Shown here piece after piece: positions 8,491 through 17,319 of a stretch of 41,215 bases of DNA. Every line of letters starts with the position of its first letter. The stretch's first letter is position 1. The notes under the pieces were generated by a model, which had not been told where the DNA came from, searched no databases, and saw only the letters and a program-made list of their open reading frames with translations. The position numbers and the translations under genes are program-made. This DNA is from Thermoleophilia bacterium (GTDB taxonomy: Bacteria > Actinomycetota > Thermoleophilia > BMS3ABIN01). The stretch is taken from the NCBI GenBank assembly GCA_014874265.1, contig JACWAM010000027.1, forward strand, positions 1 to 41,215, written 5' to 3'.

Positions 8491-9464
8491 GTTTCGCTCC
8501 AGCCCGACAGGGTCGCCTCGCCGCTGGCAAGCACGTGGCGGCGTCCGTGCTCGTCGTCAACGAGCAGCCTGCCGATACCGTCGATGCCCCCGGCGACCCC
8601 GGATATTTCTCCCTCGGGAGCATTTACCGTTACCTGGAGCCCGCGAAGCATGTCCATTCGGTGAAAATCAGCCGCAAGCGGCGCAAATTCTTCGTTACTT
8701 GCTTCAGCATAGATCCGGTCAAGCTCGTTGATCACCGCCGCCGCCAGCCGCGCCCGGGATATCCTCCGGCCCAGCTTTTCAGCCAGCGATGTCGCCTTTA
8801 TCTGCAGCCCGGTGCGCGCAAAACTGTTGTTGACATTAATTCCAATGCTGTCCACAACCCACCTGATCTGGTCCAGCTCAGCCGCCATCTCTACCAGAAT
8901 TCCGCCGAGCTTCCGGCCATCCAGATAAATATCATTGGGCCATTTTATCAGCGGGCTCACCGGCGCCACCGATTTCACCGCGCGCACCACAGCCACTCCT
9001 GTAGCGAGGCTTAAGAGCGGCGCTTGCGCCGGCGCAAAATGCGGATAAAGAATCACGGACATGGAGATGGCCTGCCCTGCCGGCGTCTCCCAGGACCGTC
9101 CCAGGCGGCCGCGAGCCGCCGTCTGGCGCTCCGCCAGAATCACCGTTCCCTCGGGTTCGCCCTCCCGGATCAGGTCCCGCGCCAGAAGGGTGGTAGAATT
9201 CACCTCTTCCCGGTGGACAATGCGCCTGCCAATAACGGCGGTTTTGACGAGAGGCAGGATCTCCTCCCCAAGCAGTTTGTCGGGACGGCCCTCGAGAAGG
9301 TAACCGCGCCGGGGCGCCGCTTTGATGCGGTAGCCGAGGCTGCGCAGTTTGACAATGTGCTTCCAGACAGCCGAGCGAGTCATATGAAGCTTCTGGCTGA
9401 TCTCCTCGCCAGATGCGTAGCGGTCCCCCGAAAGCTCCTGAAGAATCTTTAATTCGGTACTCAC
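8484..9464 (-). CDS. birA: Bifunctional biotin-protein ligase / biotin repressor
   Basis: A 326-residue group II BirA. Residues 1-60 form a winged helix-turn-helix (SGEEISQKLHMTRSAVWKHI), so it can bind DNA. The catalytic domain has the biotinyl-AMP loop (ARGRLGRSWETP) and KWPNDIYLDGRKLGGIL, with a C-terminal SH3-like domain. It makes biotinyl-5'-AMP and transfers biotin to carboxylase carrier proteins; the same intermediate drives repression. Start: GTG 9464, overlapping the nadC stop by four bases (GTGA). The operator just after it indicates control of bioY. Confidence 0.95.
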   Translation of the reverse strand: MSTELKILQELSGDRYASGEEISQKLHMTRSAVWKHIVKLRSLGYRIKAAPRRGYLLEGRPDKLLGEEILPLVKTAVIGRRIVHREEVNSTTLLARDLIREGEPEGTVILAERQTAARGRLGRSWETPAGQAISMSVILYPHFAPAQAPLLSLATGVAVVRAVKSVAPVSPLIKWPNDIYLDGRKLGGILVEMAAELDQIRWVVDSIGINVNNSFARTGLQIKATSLAEKLGRRISRARLAAAVINELDRIYAEASNEEFAPLAADFHRMDMLRGLQVTVNAPEGEISGVAGGIDGIGRLLVDDEHGRRHVLASGEATLSGWSETM

Positions 9465-10321
9465 TGCGCCATCTCCAGGGAAAAGTCGATTCCAGGAGCG
9501 GATCGGGTGATCCCGCCGGCAGAGATGATGTCCGCCCCGGCCTCGGCATAAGCGCGGGCGCTACCCGTGTCGATCCCCCCGGATGCCTCGATCTCGGCCT
9601 TTCCGGCCGCAATCCGGACACACGACGCGGCCGCTTCCGGGGTCATGTTATCCAGCAGCACCCTGTCCACGCCGGCCGCCAGCGCCGCTTGCAGCTGCTC
9701 GACGGACTCGACCTCAACCTCAACTGGCGTCTTCCGGCCGAGCTCAGCGCGGACCCTGGCGATCGCCGGGACAATTCCCCCGGCGGCGGCGATATGATTG
9801 TCCTTGATGAGAACCGCGTCGAATAGTCCGGCCCGGTGCGGCTCGCCGCCTCCATGAATTACCGCCTGCTTCTCGAGCATCCTTAAACCCGGGGTTGTTT
9901 TGCGAGTAGCGGCGATGCGGGCGCCGGTGCCGCTAACCGCCGCCACAAAATCCGCGGCCGCGGAGGCCACTCCGGAAAGCACCGACAGGAAATTAAGCAG
10001 GGTGCGCTCGGCCATCAGGATGGAGATAACCCGCCCCTCCAGCCGGGCCGCCTCGGCGGCCGCCGGCACCCTATCCCCGTCCGCCACCAGTGGCAGCCAT
10101 TTGAGGTCAGGATCCACCTGGAGGCAGACCTCGGCGGCGGCCTCCATTCCAGAAACAGTTGCCTCCTCCCAGACGATGACACGGCCGGCGCCGGCGTCAT
10201 CCCGGCTAAAAATCGCCTTCGAAGTTATGTCGCCGGCGACATCGAGGTCTTCCTCCAACGCGAGGCTGACAATCCGGCGGATCTGCGCCATACCAACATT
10301 ATTATGATGAAAATCAATCAT
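9461..10321 (-). CDS. nadC: Nicotinate-nucleotide pyrophosphorylase (carboxylating)
   Basis: About 286 residues. Converts quinolinate and PRPP to nicotinate mononucleotide in de novo NAD synthesis. The signature run is complete: RKTTPGLRMLEKQAV, GGGEPHRAGLFDAVLIKDNH, VEVESVEQ and EASGGI. Start uncertain: ATG 10321 or ATG 10291 (MAQIRRIV); a TTG at 10351 would translate a heptad repeat tract and is unlikely. No good ribosome-binding site precedes either ATG. Third gene of nadA-nadB-nadC, overlapping birA downstream. Confidence 0.94.
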   Translation of the reverse strand: MIDFHHNNVGMAQIRRIVSLALEEDLDVAGDITSKAIFSRDDAGAGRVIVWEEATVSGMEAAAEVCLQVDPDLKWLPLVADGDRVPAAAEAARLEGRVISILMAERTLLNFLSVLSGVASAAADFVAAVSGTGARIAATRKTTPGLRMLEKQAVIHGGGEPHRAGLFDAVLIKDNHIAAAGGIVPAIARVRAELGRKTPVEVEVESVEQLQAALAAGVDRVLLDNMTPEAAASCVRIAAGKAEIEASGGIDTGSARAYAEAGADIISAGGITRSAPGIDFSLEMAQ

Positions 10322-10330
10322 GCAAACTAA

Positions 10331-10405
10331 GTTTCTAGTTTCTGGTTTCAAGTTTAAAGTTGACCAGTAAGAATGTTTTTAACAAAAAACTTGAAACCAG
10401 AAACT
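10331..10405. repeat. Inverted pair of heptad tracts between nadB and nadC
   Basis: Five in-phase heptads run from 10331 to 10365 (GTTTCTA GTTTCTG and so on), and three on the other arm from 10384 to 10404. Bases 10337-10355 are a perfect 19-base inverted repeat of 10387-10405, so the intercistronic RNA can fold into a long hairpin with a 31-base loop. The tract starts four bases after the nadB stop codon. Confidence 0.85.
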
Positions 10406-10408
10406 GTC

Positions 10409-12010
10409 TTATCCTTTAAGCCGGAAGTTGATGTGCCGCTTCCAGTTGATATCGTCTGTTTCCGGATGGTCTTCCCGTTGATGCGCTCCCCGGCTCTCTT
10501 CCCGGAGCAGGGCCGCCTTGGCGATATGTGTCGCAACCGTGAGCAGGTTGAAAAGCTCGTATTCTTCCAGATCGGCGCGTGGCGCTTTCAGAGACCCCAG
10601 CAGCAGCCCCAGCTCCCGGACTGCGTTCATCAGGCCGTCTTCGCTGCGAACCATGCCCACGTCCGAGGTCATGATCTGCTGCAGTTTCTTTCTGCCACTC
10701 GCCACTCCGCCAGCCTGGTTTCCCTTGCGGCTAGGCCCGGGCAACAAGATGCTCAGCCGCCGCGCTGACTCCTCCCGCGAGGAAATATAGCGGTCAAGAT
10801 CGCGCACGATCCTGTCACTGAAGACAAGCCCCTCCAGCAGCGAATTGCTCGCGAGCCTGTTGGCTCCGTGCACGCCTGTATTGGCAACTTCACCGCTGGC
10901 GTAAAGGCCCGGAAGCGTCGTTCGGCCCCAGAGATCAGTCGCGACGCCACCCATCATGTAGTGGCACACGGGAGTTACCGGAATCCGTTCATGGCAAAGA
11001 TTATATCCACGGTTAAGCAAGGTGTCATGGACGGTGGGAAAACGCTCTTTCAGCATGCCGCAGTCGAGGTGAGTTGCGTCAAGGAAGAGATATTCCTGGT
11101 TTTCGGCCTGCATCTGCCGCACCATCTCCTTGACGACGACGTCGCGCGGGCCGAGTTCCGCCTGCGGATGCACCCCCACCATGAACCGCTCACCCGCGTG
11201 ATTGAGCAGATAGGCGCCCTCGCCCCTGAGCGCCTCCGTGATCAGAAACAGCGGCGACTTGCCGGAGTAGAGGCCAGTGGGATGGAACTGGACAAATTCC
11301 ATATCGCCAATGGTGGCCCCGGCCCGGAAGGCCATCGCCATCCCATCGCCGGTGGCGACGACGGGATTGGTCGTCATCGTATAAACCTGCCCGCACCCGC
11401 CGGTGGCAAGCACGGTCACTGTCGCGTAGTTGAGCGTGAAAACGCCGGTTTTAAGGTTGAGCGAGACGGCGCCGATGCAGTGGCCGCCGTTGGTGAACAG
11501 GTCGATCACGAACTCGTGCTCCAGTACCTGCACGCGGCTGCCCTGCTTCATCGCCTCGGTCAGGGCGCTGGCGACTTCCGAGCCGGTAGCGTCGCCGCCG
11601 GCATGGACGATCCGGGGGACCGTATGAGCGCCCTCGCTGGCCAGCACCAGGTCCCCCCCGGCGCGGTCGAACTTGGGACAGATCTCCATCAGCTCGCGCA
11701 CGCGAGCCGGGCCTTCATTGACCAGGATCCGGACTGCTTCCTCCTTGCAGAGGCCGGCGCCGGCGCGAATCGTATCCTCAAAATGGAGCTGCGGCGAATC
11801 CTGATCGCTCAAGGCAGCGGCGATCCCTCCCTGGGCCAGAAAGGTGGTTGTGTCCCTGAGCACGCTTTTACTGATCAGAGCCACCTTCCATTTTCGGGCG
11901 GAGCCGACCGCCGCGGTCAGGCCGGCGATGCCGCTGCCAATGACGATGACATCGTAAAAACGCTTGACCGGTTCGCTGTCTGTGGACGCAAGCAGGTACG
12001 GACGGGTCAT
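10409..12010 (-). CDS. nadB: L-aspartate oxidase
   Basis: A 533-residue FAD enzyme oxidising L-aspartate to iminoaspartate for quinolinate synthesis. The N-terminal dinucleotide-binding motif is VIVIGSGIAGLTAAV. TTFLAQGGIAAAL and FVQFHPTG are family signatures, and the C-terminal RGAHQREDHPETDD matches the conserved end of the succinate dehydrogenase-like flavoproteins. Length is normal. Start: ATG 12010; the ribosome-binding site is weak. Lies between nadA and nadC, each gap holding heptad repeats. Confidence 0.95.
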   Translation of the reverse strand: MTRPYLLASTDSEPVKRFYDVIVIGSGIAGLTAAVGSARKWKVALISKSVLRDTTTFLAQGGIAAALSDQDSPQLHFEDTIRAGAGLCKEEAVRILVNEGPARVRELMEICPKFDRAGGDLVLASEGAHTVPRIVHAGGDATGSEVASALTEAMKQGSRVQVLEHEFVIDLFTNGGHCIGAVSLNLKTGVFTLNYATVTVLATGGCGQVYTMTTNPVVATGDGMAMAFRAGATIGDMEFVQFHPTGLYSGKSPLFLITEALRGEGAYLLNHAGERFMVGVHPQAELGPRDVVVKEMVRQMQAENQEYLFLDATHLDCGMLKERFPTVHDTLLNRGYNLCHERIPVTPVCHYMMGGVATDLWGRTTLPGLYASGEVANTGVHGANRLASNSLLEGLVFSDRIVRDLDRYISSREESARRLSILLPGPSRKGNQAGGVASGRKKLQQIMTSDVGMVRSEDGLMNAVRELGLLLGSLKAPRADLEEYELFNLLTVATHIAKAALLREESRGAHQREDHPETDDINWKRHINFRLKG

Positions 12011-12090
12011 TTCGCCAATATATATCCGGTGAATGTCATGCGTGGATTATATCCCTGCTCGGGCTCTGAAACCATTTGCCATATAGCTCC

Positions 12091-12132
12091 AGTCCAAAGT
12101 TCAAAGTTATTTAACTTCATTTAACTTGACCC
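12091..12132. repeat. Heptad tract upstream of nadB
   Basis: Six heptad-spaced units beginning AGTCCAA AGTTCAA. It is roughly the inverted complement of the tract at 12254-12288; together they bracket the nadA-nadB gap. Confidence 0.7.
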
Positions 12133-12253
12133 AATCCGGATTCATTACAGCGAGACCCGCGGGCCGCTAATAAAGAATTAACTGATCACCCTATTCGCCA
12201 GGCAACTGCCGTCCTGGGGCGCGCGGAATGACTGATCTTTAAAAAATAAATGG

Positions 12254-12288
12254 CTTTCAACTTTGAACTTTAAACTTTGAACTTTCAA
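12254..12288. repeat. Heptad tract abutting the nadA stop codon
   Basis: Five exact-phase heptads of the form CTTTNAA (CTTTCAA CTTTGAA ...). The tract ends one base from the nadA stop codon (12290-12292). Confidence 0.85.
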
Positions 12289-12289
12289 A

Positions 12290-13204
12290 CTACGTGTACC
12301 GGACCATCGCTTCCACCGCTGCCAGCGCTTTAATGCGGATCTCTTCGGGGAGCCTGATTTCGTAACGCTCTTCACGAAGCGTCTGGATCGCCTTTGGCAG
12401 CGTCGTCATTTTCATATTGGGGCAGATGGCTTTCTTGGTCGGCGAGAAGAAGTGTTTGCCCGGATTCTCTTTTTGCAGCCTGTGATTGAGGCCCATCTCG
12501 GTGGCGATGATGAATTCCCTGGCCGGCGAGTCGCTGGCGTAACGAATCATACCGGAGGTGCTCTCCAGCGAGTCGGCCATATCCTGAACCTCCGGCAGGC
12601 ACTCCGGGTGCGCCAGCACCACAGCCTCGGGATGTCCCTTTTTCGCCGCGGTGATGTCGGCCGCTGTAATGTATTCGTGGGTGGGACAGAAACCTTCCCA
12701 CTTGATCAGCTCGCGGCCGCTCTGCTTTTCCACATACAGCGCCAGGTTGCGATCAGGAATAAAAATGATCTTCTTATCCGGAGGAATATTGGCCACGACC
12801 CTGGCGGCGTTGGCGCTGGTGCAGCAGATGTCAGTCTCGGCCTTGACAGCGGCCGAAGTGTTTACGTAAGCGACGACCAGCGCCCCCCGATGCTCGGCTT
12901 TCAGCGCCCGCACATCCTCGGCGGTGATCATCTCGGCCATGGGACAGCCGGCGCGCTCCTCGGCGATCAGCACTTTCTTTTCCGGTGAAAGGATGTGCGC
13001 TGTCTCCGCCATGAAATGGACGCCACAAAAGAGGATGACGCCGGCGTCGGTGCCGGCTGCCGTGCGCGACAGCTCGAGCGAGTCGCCGGTAAAATCAGCG
13101 GCGTCCTGGACCTCCGGCCGCTGGTAATTGTGCGCGATAATGATCGCGTTCTTTTCCCGGGCCAGCGCCCGAAGCTCTTCCTGCATTGGGGCGTAATCAA
13201 CCAC
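12290..13204 (-). CDS. nadA: Quinolinate synthase
   Basis: A 304-residue [4Fe-4S] enzyme joining iminoaspartate and dihydroxyacetone phosphate to give quinolinate. The start IIAHNYQRPEVQDAADFTGDS is diagnostic. Cluster cysteines lie in TDICCTSANA, AHPECLPEV and KAICPNMKMTTL. Start: GTG 13204; AAGGAG lies eleven bases upstream, rather far. First gene of the NAD set; folK precedes it by 158 bases filled with a dispersed inverted repeat. Confidence 0.95.
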   Translation of the reverse strand: MVDYAPMQEELRALAREKNAIIIAHNYQRPEVQDAADFTGDSLELSRTAAGTDAGVILFCGVHFMAETAHILSPEKKVLIAEERAGCPMAEMITAEDVRALKAEHRGALVVAYVNTSAAVKAETDICCTSANAARVVANIPPDKKIIFIPDRNLALYVEKQSGRELIKWEGFCPTHEYITAADITAAKKGHPEAVVLAHPECLPEVQDMADSLESTSGMIRYASDSPAREFIIATEMGLNHRLQKENPGKHFFSPTKKAICPNMKMTTLPKAIQTLREERYEIRLPEEIRIKALAAVEAMVRYT

Positions 13205-13229
13205 TACGTCAAGTTCTCCTTTCCTGATC

Positions 13230-13319
13230 TGTCATCCCGGGGGGCGCAGCGACCGAGGAATCTGCTTATTTAAAAAAACAGATCCTTCAAGCAGATCCTC
13301 CGCTTCGCTCAGGAAGACA
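13230..13319. repeat. Inverted pair of the dispersed repeat between folK and nadA
   Basis: The arm at 13230-13267 begins TGTCATCCCGG and contains GCGACCGAGGAATCTGCTT. The opposite arm at 13289-13319 is AAGCAGATCCTCCGCTTCGC followed by TCAGGAAGACA. The arms are approximately complementary and would fold into a long imperfect hairpin. Members of the same family occur at 941, 15383 and 38575. Confidence 0.75.
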
Positions 13320-13362
13320 AATGTCGATAAACAAAAATATTCTCTTTATCACTATTCGCCAT

Positions 13363-13857
13363 TCAATTCAATTGATCCAATTTCTCAATCTTGTGCGAGT
13401 CGGTGAGCGCCGCCGCCGCCTCCGCCACAGTGCGCCCACCCGGCAATTCCTGTCCCGGAGCTATCTCCACAAGTGGCACCATCATAAACGCGCGCTCAAG
13501 CATGCGCGGATGCGGTATCGTCAGCTCCGCATCCGCCATTTCTATTTGATCATACAGGAGTATGTCAAGATCGATCGTACGCGGTCCATGGGGAACGCCG
13601 CGGTCGGCGCCACCCAGTTCTTCCTCGACGCGGTGGCAGACATCCAGCAACACTTTCGGTGACAGGTCTGTGACGACCTCAGCTGACATGTTAAGAAAAT
13701 CCGGCTGATCAATCTCTCCCACAGCCTCTGTCCGGTAGACCGATGATATCCGGCCCACCCTGATCATGGGATGCGCCTGAAGCAGGCCGATCGCCTGCTC
13801 CAGGTAAGCGTGGCAATTGCCCAGATTGCACCCAAGCGAGAGGAAGGCGGTTGGCAT
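13363..13857 (-). CDS. folK: 6-hydroxymethyl-7,8-dihydropterin pyrophosphokinase
   Basis: A 164-residue HPPK that transfers pyrophosphate from ATP to hydroxymethyldihydropterin in folate synthesis. Motifs: SLGCNLG at the start, GPRTIDLDILLYD carrying the two catalytic aspartates, and IPHPRMLERAFMMVPLVEIAP. Start: ATG 13857, whose A overlaps the TGA of folB, so the pair is coupled. Length is normal. Confidence 0.95.
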   Translation of the reverse strand: MPTAFLSLGCNLGNCHAYLEQAIGLLQAHPMIRVGRISSVYRTEAVGEIDQPDFLNMSAEVVTDLSPKVLLDVCHRVEEELGGADRGVPHGPRTIDLDILLYDQIEMADAELTIPHPRMLERAFMMVPLVEIAPGQELPGGRTVAEAAAALTDSHKIEKLDQLN

Positions 13858-14237
13858 CAGGCGCGGGTCTGCTTGAACATGACCGCCACCTGATCGACCG
13901 GATGCGGGATCGGTGGCGACTTCTTGGCGATCCGGACTTTTACCCGGTGCACGGCCGGAAAGCGGTCGAGGAGAGCGGCGGCCGTGATCGCGGCCAGCTT
14001 CTCCAGCAGGTTGTACGAGGCGGCGGTCGCCACCTCCTCCACCAGGTCACAGACAGCCGCATAGTCAACCGAGTCGTTGATGTCGTCGGTTTCAGGCGCA
14101 GCCGTTTGCTTGAGCGAAAGACCGATATCGAACAAGAAGGATTGCCCCAACTCCCGCTCCTGCGGCAGCAGCCCATGATGGGCAAAAACTTCCAGGCCCT
14201 TGATCGTTATTCTGAGTGGATGCTGTTTTTCAGCCAT
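13857..14237 (-). CDS. folB: Dihydroneopterin aldolase
   Basis: A 126-residue aldolase converting dihydroneopterin to hydroxymethyldihydropterin and glycolaldehyde. Motifs: FAHHGLLPQERELGQ, SVDYAAV, YNLLEKLA and the lysine region VRIAKKSPPIPH. Start: ATG 14237 after a purine-rich CAGGAAAAAG. A 260-base gap separates it from folP; it is AT-rich and may hold the promoter for folB-folK, but I could not identify one hexamer pair with confidence. Confidence 0.94.
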   Translation of the reverse strand: MAEKQHPLRITIKGLEVFAHHGLLPQERELGQSFLFDIGLSLKQTAAPETDDINDSVDYAAVCDLVEEVATAASYNLLEKLAAITAAALLDRFPAVHRVKVRIAKKSPPIPHPVDQVAVMFKQTRA

Positions 14238-14497
14238 CTTTTTCCTGCTTGCCAGATCCCTCGCTGTGCATGAGATGACAATTCTGCGTACCCCGATTTA
14301 AATGTATGATCAGTATTATCAAACAGACCAATTTAGCAATATGACGAACGCCTAAGAATTAAAGTGCTTATCATGTTATCACGCCCGCGCATTTTACCCT
14401 CTGCCATAGCCGCAGGGCGCTATTGAATCATTGACAATCATTCTGGAAAGGTACTTTAATGTGGCGCTGGGTCGTGAGATGGGCTCCGTTTATCCCG

Positions 14498-15322
14498 TTA
14501 CAAGTGAGACTTTTTTATCGCTTCCGCCACTTTGAGCGCCTGGACGTTCTCAGCCACATCGTGTACGCGGAAAATGCCGGCGCCCCCGGCCCGGGCAAGA
14601 ACGTTCGCGGCGATTGTGCCCGGTAGCCGCCCGGCCGTGTCATTCTCACCCGCGACCGCCCCGATGAAGCGCTTGCGCGAGACGCCGATCATTAGTGGCA
14701 ACGCCAGCGCGGCAAATTCATCCAGATTGCCAAGAATGGTCAGATTGTGCTCGACCGTCTTGCCAAAGCCGATGCCGGGATCAAGGATGATATTTTCTCG
14801 TTTAATCCCCTGCGAAACCGCAAAGCTGATGCGTTCCTGAAAGAATTCCTCGATCTGGACCACCACGTCTTCATAAAGGGGATTGTCCTGCATGGTGCGC
14901 GGCTCTCCCAACATGTGCATCAGGCAGACCGGGCAGCCCGCCTCGGCAGCTATCGCCGCCATCCGCGGATCCCCCCTGAGGGCGGTAACGTCGTTGATCA
15001 TGACCGCCCCCGCTTTAAGTGCTTGCGCCGCCACCTTGGCCTTGCTGGTGTCGATCGATACCGGTGTCTCCAGCTCAGCGGCAACTGCTTCAATCGCCGG
15101 AATAACACGTTTTATCTCATCATCAACGTCGACCGCGGCCGCGCCGGGACGGGTTGACTCGCCGCCAATATCGATGATGCCGGCGCCGTCGGCGGCCATG
15201 GCGCGGGCCTGCGCCATGGCCGCTTCCAGAGACGCGTAGCGCCCGCCGTCATGGAAGGAGTCCGGTGTCACGTTCAGGATGCCCATCACCAGCCAGGGCC
15301 GGCTTGCGAGCAATTGTGTCAA
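14498..15322 (-). CDS. folP: Dihydropteroate synthase
   Basis: A 274-residue TIM-barrel enzyme joining hydroxymethyldihydropterin pyrophosphate and p-aminobenzoate; the sulfonamide target. Motifs: MGILNVTPDSFHDGG, DIGGESTRPGA, INDVTALRGD, LMHMLGEPRTMQ, DPGIGFGKT, VSRKRFIG and the end IFRVHDVAENVQALKV. Start: TTG 15322; no good ribosome-binding site, and a start at the ATG within LVMGILN would cut the N-terminal strand. Divergent from the exporter gene at 15598. Confidence 0.95.
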   Translation of the reverse strand: MTQLLASRPWLVMGILNVTPDSFHDGGRYASLEAAMAQARAMAADGAGIIDIGGESTRPGAAAVDVDDEIKRVIPAIEAVAAELETPVSIDTSKAKVAAQALKAGAVMINDVTALRGDPRMAAIAAEAGCPVCLMHMLGEPRTMQDNPLYEDVVVQIEEFFQERISFAVSQGIKRENIILDPGIGFGKTVEHNLTILGNLDEFAALALPLMIGVSRKRFIGAVAGENDTAGRLPGTIAANVLARAGGAGIFRVHDVAENVQALKVAEAIKKSHL

Positions 15323-15382
15323 GGAGATCGTGGCGATTGTGGCAACTTCGTTTTTTGTGTTTCTCGCTTAGGCTATAACCTG

Positions 15383-15412
15383 ATATCCTTCGGCTTCGCC
15401 TCAGGATGACAG
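15383..15412 (-). repeat. Dispersed repeat, further copy
   Basis: CCTTCGGCTTCGCCTCAGGA followed by TGACAG, closely matching the copies at 941-991 and 13289-13319. It lies between folP and the exporter gene. Confidence 0.65.
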
Positions 15413-15527
15413 CTGACCAAATGAAGCGAATTGAATATTCATATATATATTTTATGTTATTTGGAAGTGAAGCGGCAGCCGCGGACAAATAATCTCATAA
15501 CCTGGCTTCTCCCTCCCCGATAATTAT

Positions 15528-15547
15528 GTTACGATACGGTAACGTTA
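15528..15547 (+). promoter_or_regulatory. Candidate TetR operator upstream of the exporter
   Basis: GTTAC-GATACG-GTAAC (15528-15543) is a dyad, followed by the overlapping palindrome TAACGTTA (15540-15547). It lies 50 bases before the exporter start, next to a possible -10 (TATGTT, 15525-15530). The coupled TetR gene makes it a likely autoregulatory site; this is an inference. Confidence 0.4.
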
Positions 15548-15597
15548 TTTAATTGTTTATGAAGGCGGGCTTAAGCCGTAAGTTGGAAGGAGAATGA

Positions 15598-17319
15598 ATG
15601 TCTGTGACTGCGAAGCACGAGGAAGGCTATGAGCGCCGCTGGTGGATCCTGGTAGTTCTCTGCATGAGCCTGCTGGTCATCGGCCTTGACAACACTGTTC
15701 TAAATGTTGCCATCCCGACACTGGTGCGCGACCTGGGAGCCTCCAACAGCGAGCTTCAATGGATCGTTGACGCCTACATTCTTGTTTTCGCCGGTTTGCT
15801 TCTCACCGCCGGCAGCATCTCGGACCGTTTCGGCCGGCGGTCGGTGCTCAGCATCGGCCTGGGGATCTTTGGCATTGGCTCGATCGCGTCCGCCTTTGCC
15901 GTTTCGGCCACGATGCTAATCGCAACCCGCGCGATGATGGGCATCGGGGGCGCCATGATCATGCCGTCCACTCTTTCAATTCTAACCAACATCTTCCCGC
16001 AGGAAGAGCGCGGCCGCGCCATCGGCATCTGGGCCGGGGTGTCCGGGATGGGCATTGGCATCGGCCCGCTGATCGGCGGCGCGCTGCTTGATAATTTCTG
16101 GTGGGGCTCTGTTTTCCTCATCAACGTGCCGATTGTGATTATCGCGATCACCGCGGGACGGCTGATCGTTCCCAATTCAAAAGCTCCAAACGCGCCCAAG
16201 ATTGACCCGGTCGGCGCCGGCCTGTCGATAGCGGGCCTGGTGTCGCTGGTGTTCTCGATCATCGAAGCCCCCACACGGGGGTGGACAGACCCAGTCATCC
16301 TCGCCGGTTTCGCGGTGGCGGCAGTAATCCTGTCGATCTTTGTCTGGTGGGAGAGTCGCTCTGAGCATCCGATGCTGAACGTGCGCTTCTTCGAGAATCC
16401 GCGCTTTACCGCGGCCAGCCTGTCGATTACGCTGGTTTTCTTCGCTATGTTCGGTTCGATGTTCTTCATGAGTCAGTATCTTCAGTTCCTGCTTAAGTAC
16501 ACGCCGCTGCAGGCGGGCATCCGCCAGATGCCGGTGGCTCTGGTGATGATAATCGTGGCGCCGATGGCGGGTCTGCTCGTGAATAAGCTGGGAAACAAGT
16601 TCCTCGTCTGCGCCGGGATGGTTGTGGCAGCCACAGGCCTTTTCATGCTGTCGCGGACCACCGTCGGTTCTGACTACTGGAACATGCTGCCATCGATAAT
16701 CGTGCTCGTGATCGGTATGTCCCTGACGATGACGCCAGCCACCGAATCGATCATGGGATCGCTGCCAAAGGAAAAAGCAGGCGTCGGGTCGGCGATGAAT
16801 GACACCACCAGGCAAATCGGCGGCGCCCTGGGCGTTGCCATCCTGGGAAGCGTCTTCAGCTCGACTTACGCCTCCGGCTTTAATTCCGCCGCTTTTTCCA
16901 GGCTGCCGGCGGGTGTGTCCGGCCAGATTAAAAGCTCTGTCGGCGGCGCCCTGGAGGTTGCCGCCCGCATCGGCGGCGTCGCCGGGAAGGTCCTGTACCA
17001 CACGGCGGCCTCCTCCTTCATCACGGGGATGGACCGCGCCCTGGTGATCGGCTCGCTCATCGCACTTTCCGGAGCCCTGATTGCCCTCATCTGGCTGCCG
17101 AACAGGCCGGAGCCGGACAAGGCCGAGCAGGAACGGGTAGAGGAGCTCTATGCAGGGCATCAGCGCCAACTGGGCACGATGGAATCCCCAGCCGTGGTTC
17201 AACTAATTGATGGCTGCGCACCACCTGAAGACCCGCCGTTTGCGGAGGCGGAATCCGCGAGGGAGCGCCGGCCTGCCGAAGCCAGGATTGAAGCCGATTT
17301 CGAGGCAGCTGAATCTTGA
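15598..17319 (+). CDS. MFS multidrug exporter, EmrB/QacA (DHA2, 14-TM) family
   Basis: A 573-residue proton-driven drug exporter. Family motifs: LDNTVLNVAIP in TM1, GSISDRFGRR (motif A) in the first cytoplasmic loop, RAMMGIGGAMIMP in TM4 and GIGPLIGGALL (motif C, antiporter signature) in TM5. About 14 hydrophobic segments end near residue 505, followed by a hydrophilic Glu/Ala-rich tail. Start: ATG 15598, with GGAAGGAG five bases upstream. Its stop overlaps the start of a TetR gene. Substrate cannot be read from sequence. Confidence 0.92.
   Translation: MSVTAKHEEGYERRWWILVVLCMSLLVIGLDNTVLNVAIPTLVRDLGASNSELQWIVDAYILVFAGLLLTAGSISDRFGRRSVLSIGLGIFGIGSIASAFAVSATMLIATRAMMGIGGAMIMPSTLSILTNIFPQEERGRAIGIWAGVSGMGIGIGPLIGGALLDNFWWGSVFLINVPIVIIAITAGRLIVPNSKAPNAPKIDPVGAGLSIAGLVSLVFSIIEAPTRGWTDPVILAGFAVAAVILSIFVWWESRSEHPMLNVRFFENPRFTAASLSITLVFFAMFGSMFFMSQYLQFLLKYTPLQAGIRQMPVALVMIIVAPMAGLLVNKLGNKFLVCAGMVVAATGLFMLSRTTVGSDYWNMLPSIIVLVIGMSLTMTPATESIMGSLPKEKAGVGSAMNDTTRQIGGALGVAILGSVFSSTYASGFNSAAFSRLPAGVSGQIKSSVGGALEVAARIGGVAGKVLYHTAASSFITGMDRALVIGSLIALSGALIALIWLPNRPEPDKAEQERVEELYAGHQRQLGTMESPAVVQLIDGCAPPEDPPFAEAESARERRPAEARIEADFEAAES

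Noticed and set aside
10322-10351. TTG start for nadC at 10351
   Set aside because: The extra residues would be translated from a heptad repeat tract and lack a ribosome-binding site; ATG 10321 or 10291 fits the family start.
10868-12124. 418-codon plus-strand ORF opposite nadB
   Set aside because: Shadow of nadB, His/Gly/Arg-rich, no recognisable domain.
15323-15597. 79-codon minus-strand ORF (15249-15488) upstream of folP
   Set aside because: It crosses the folP start and a dispersed repeat, with no ribosome-binding site or recognisable content.
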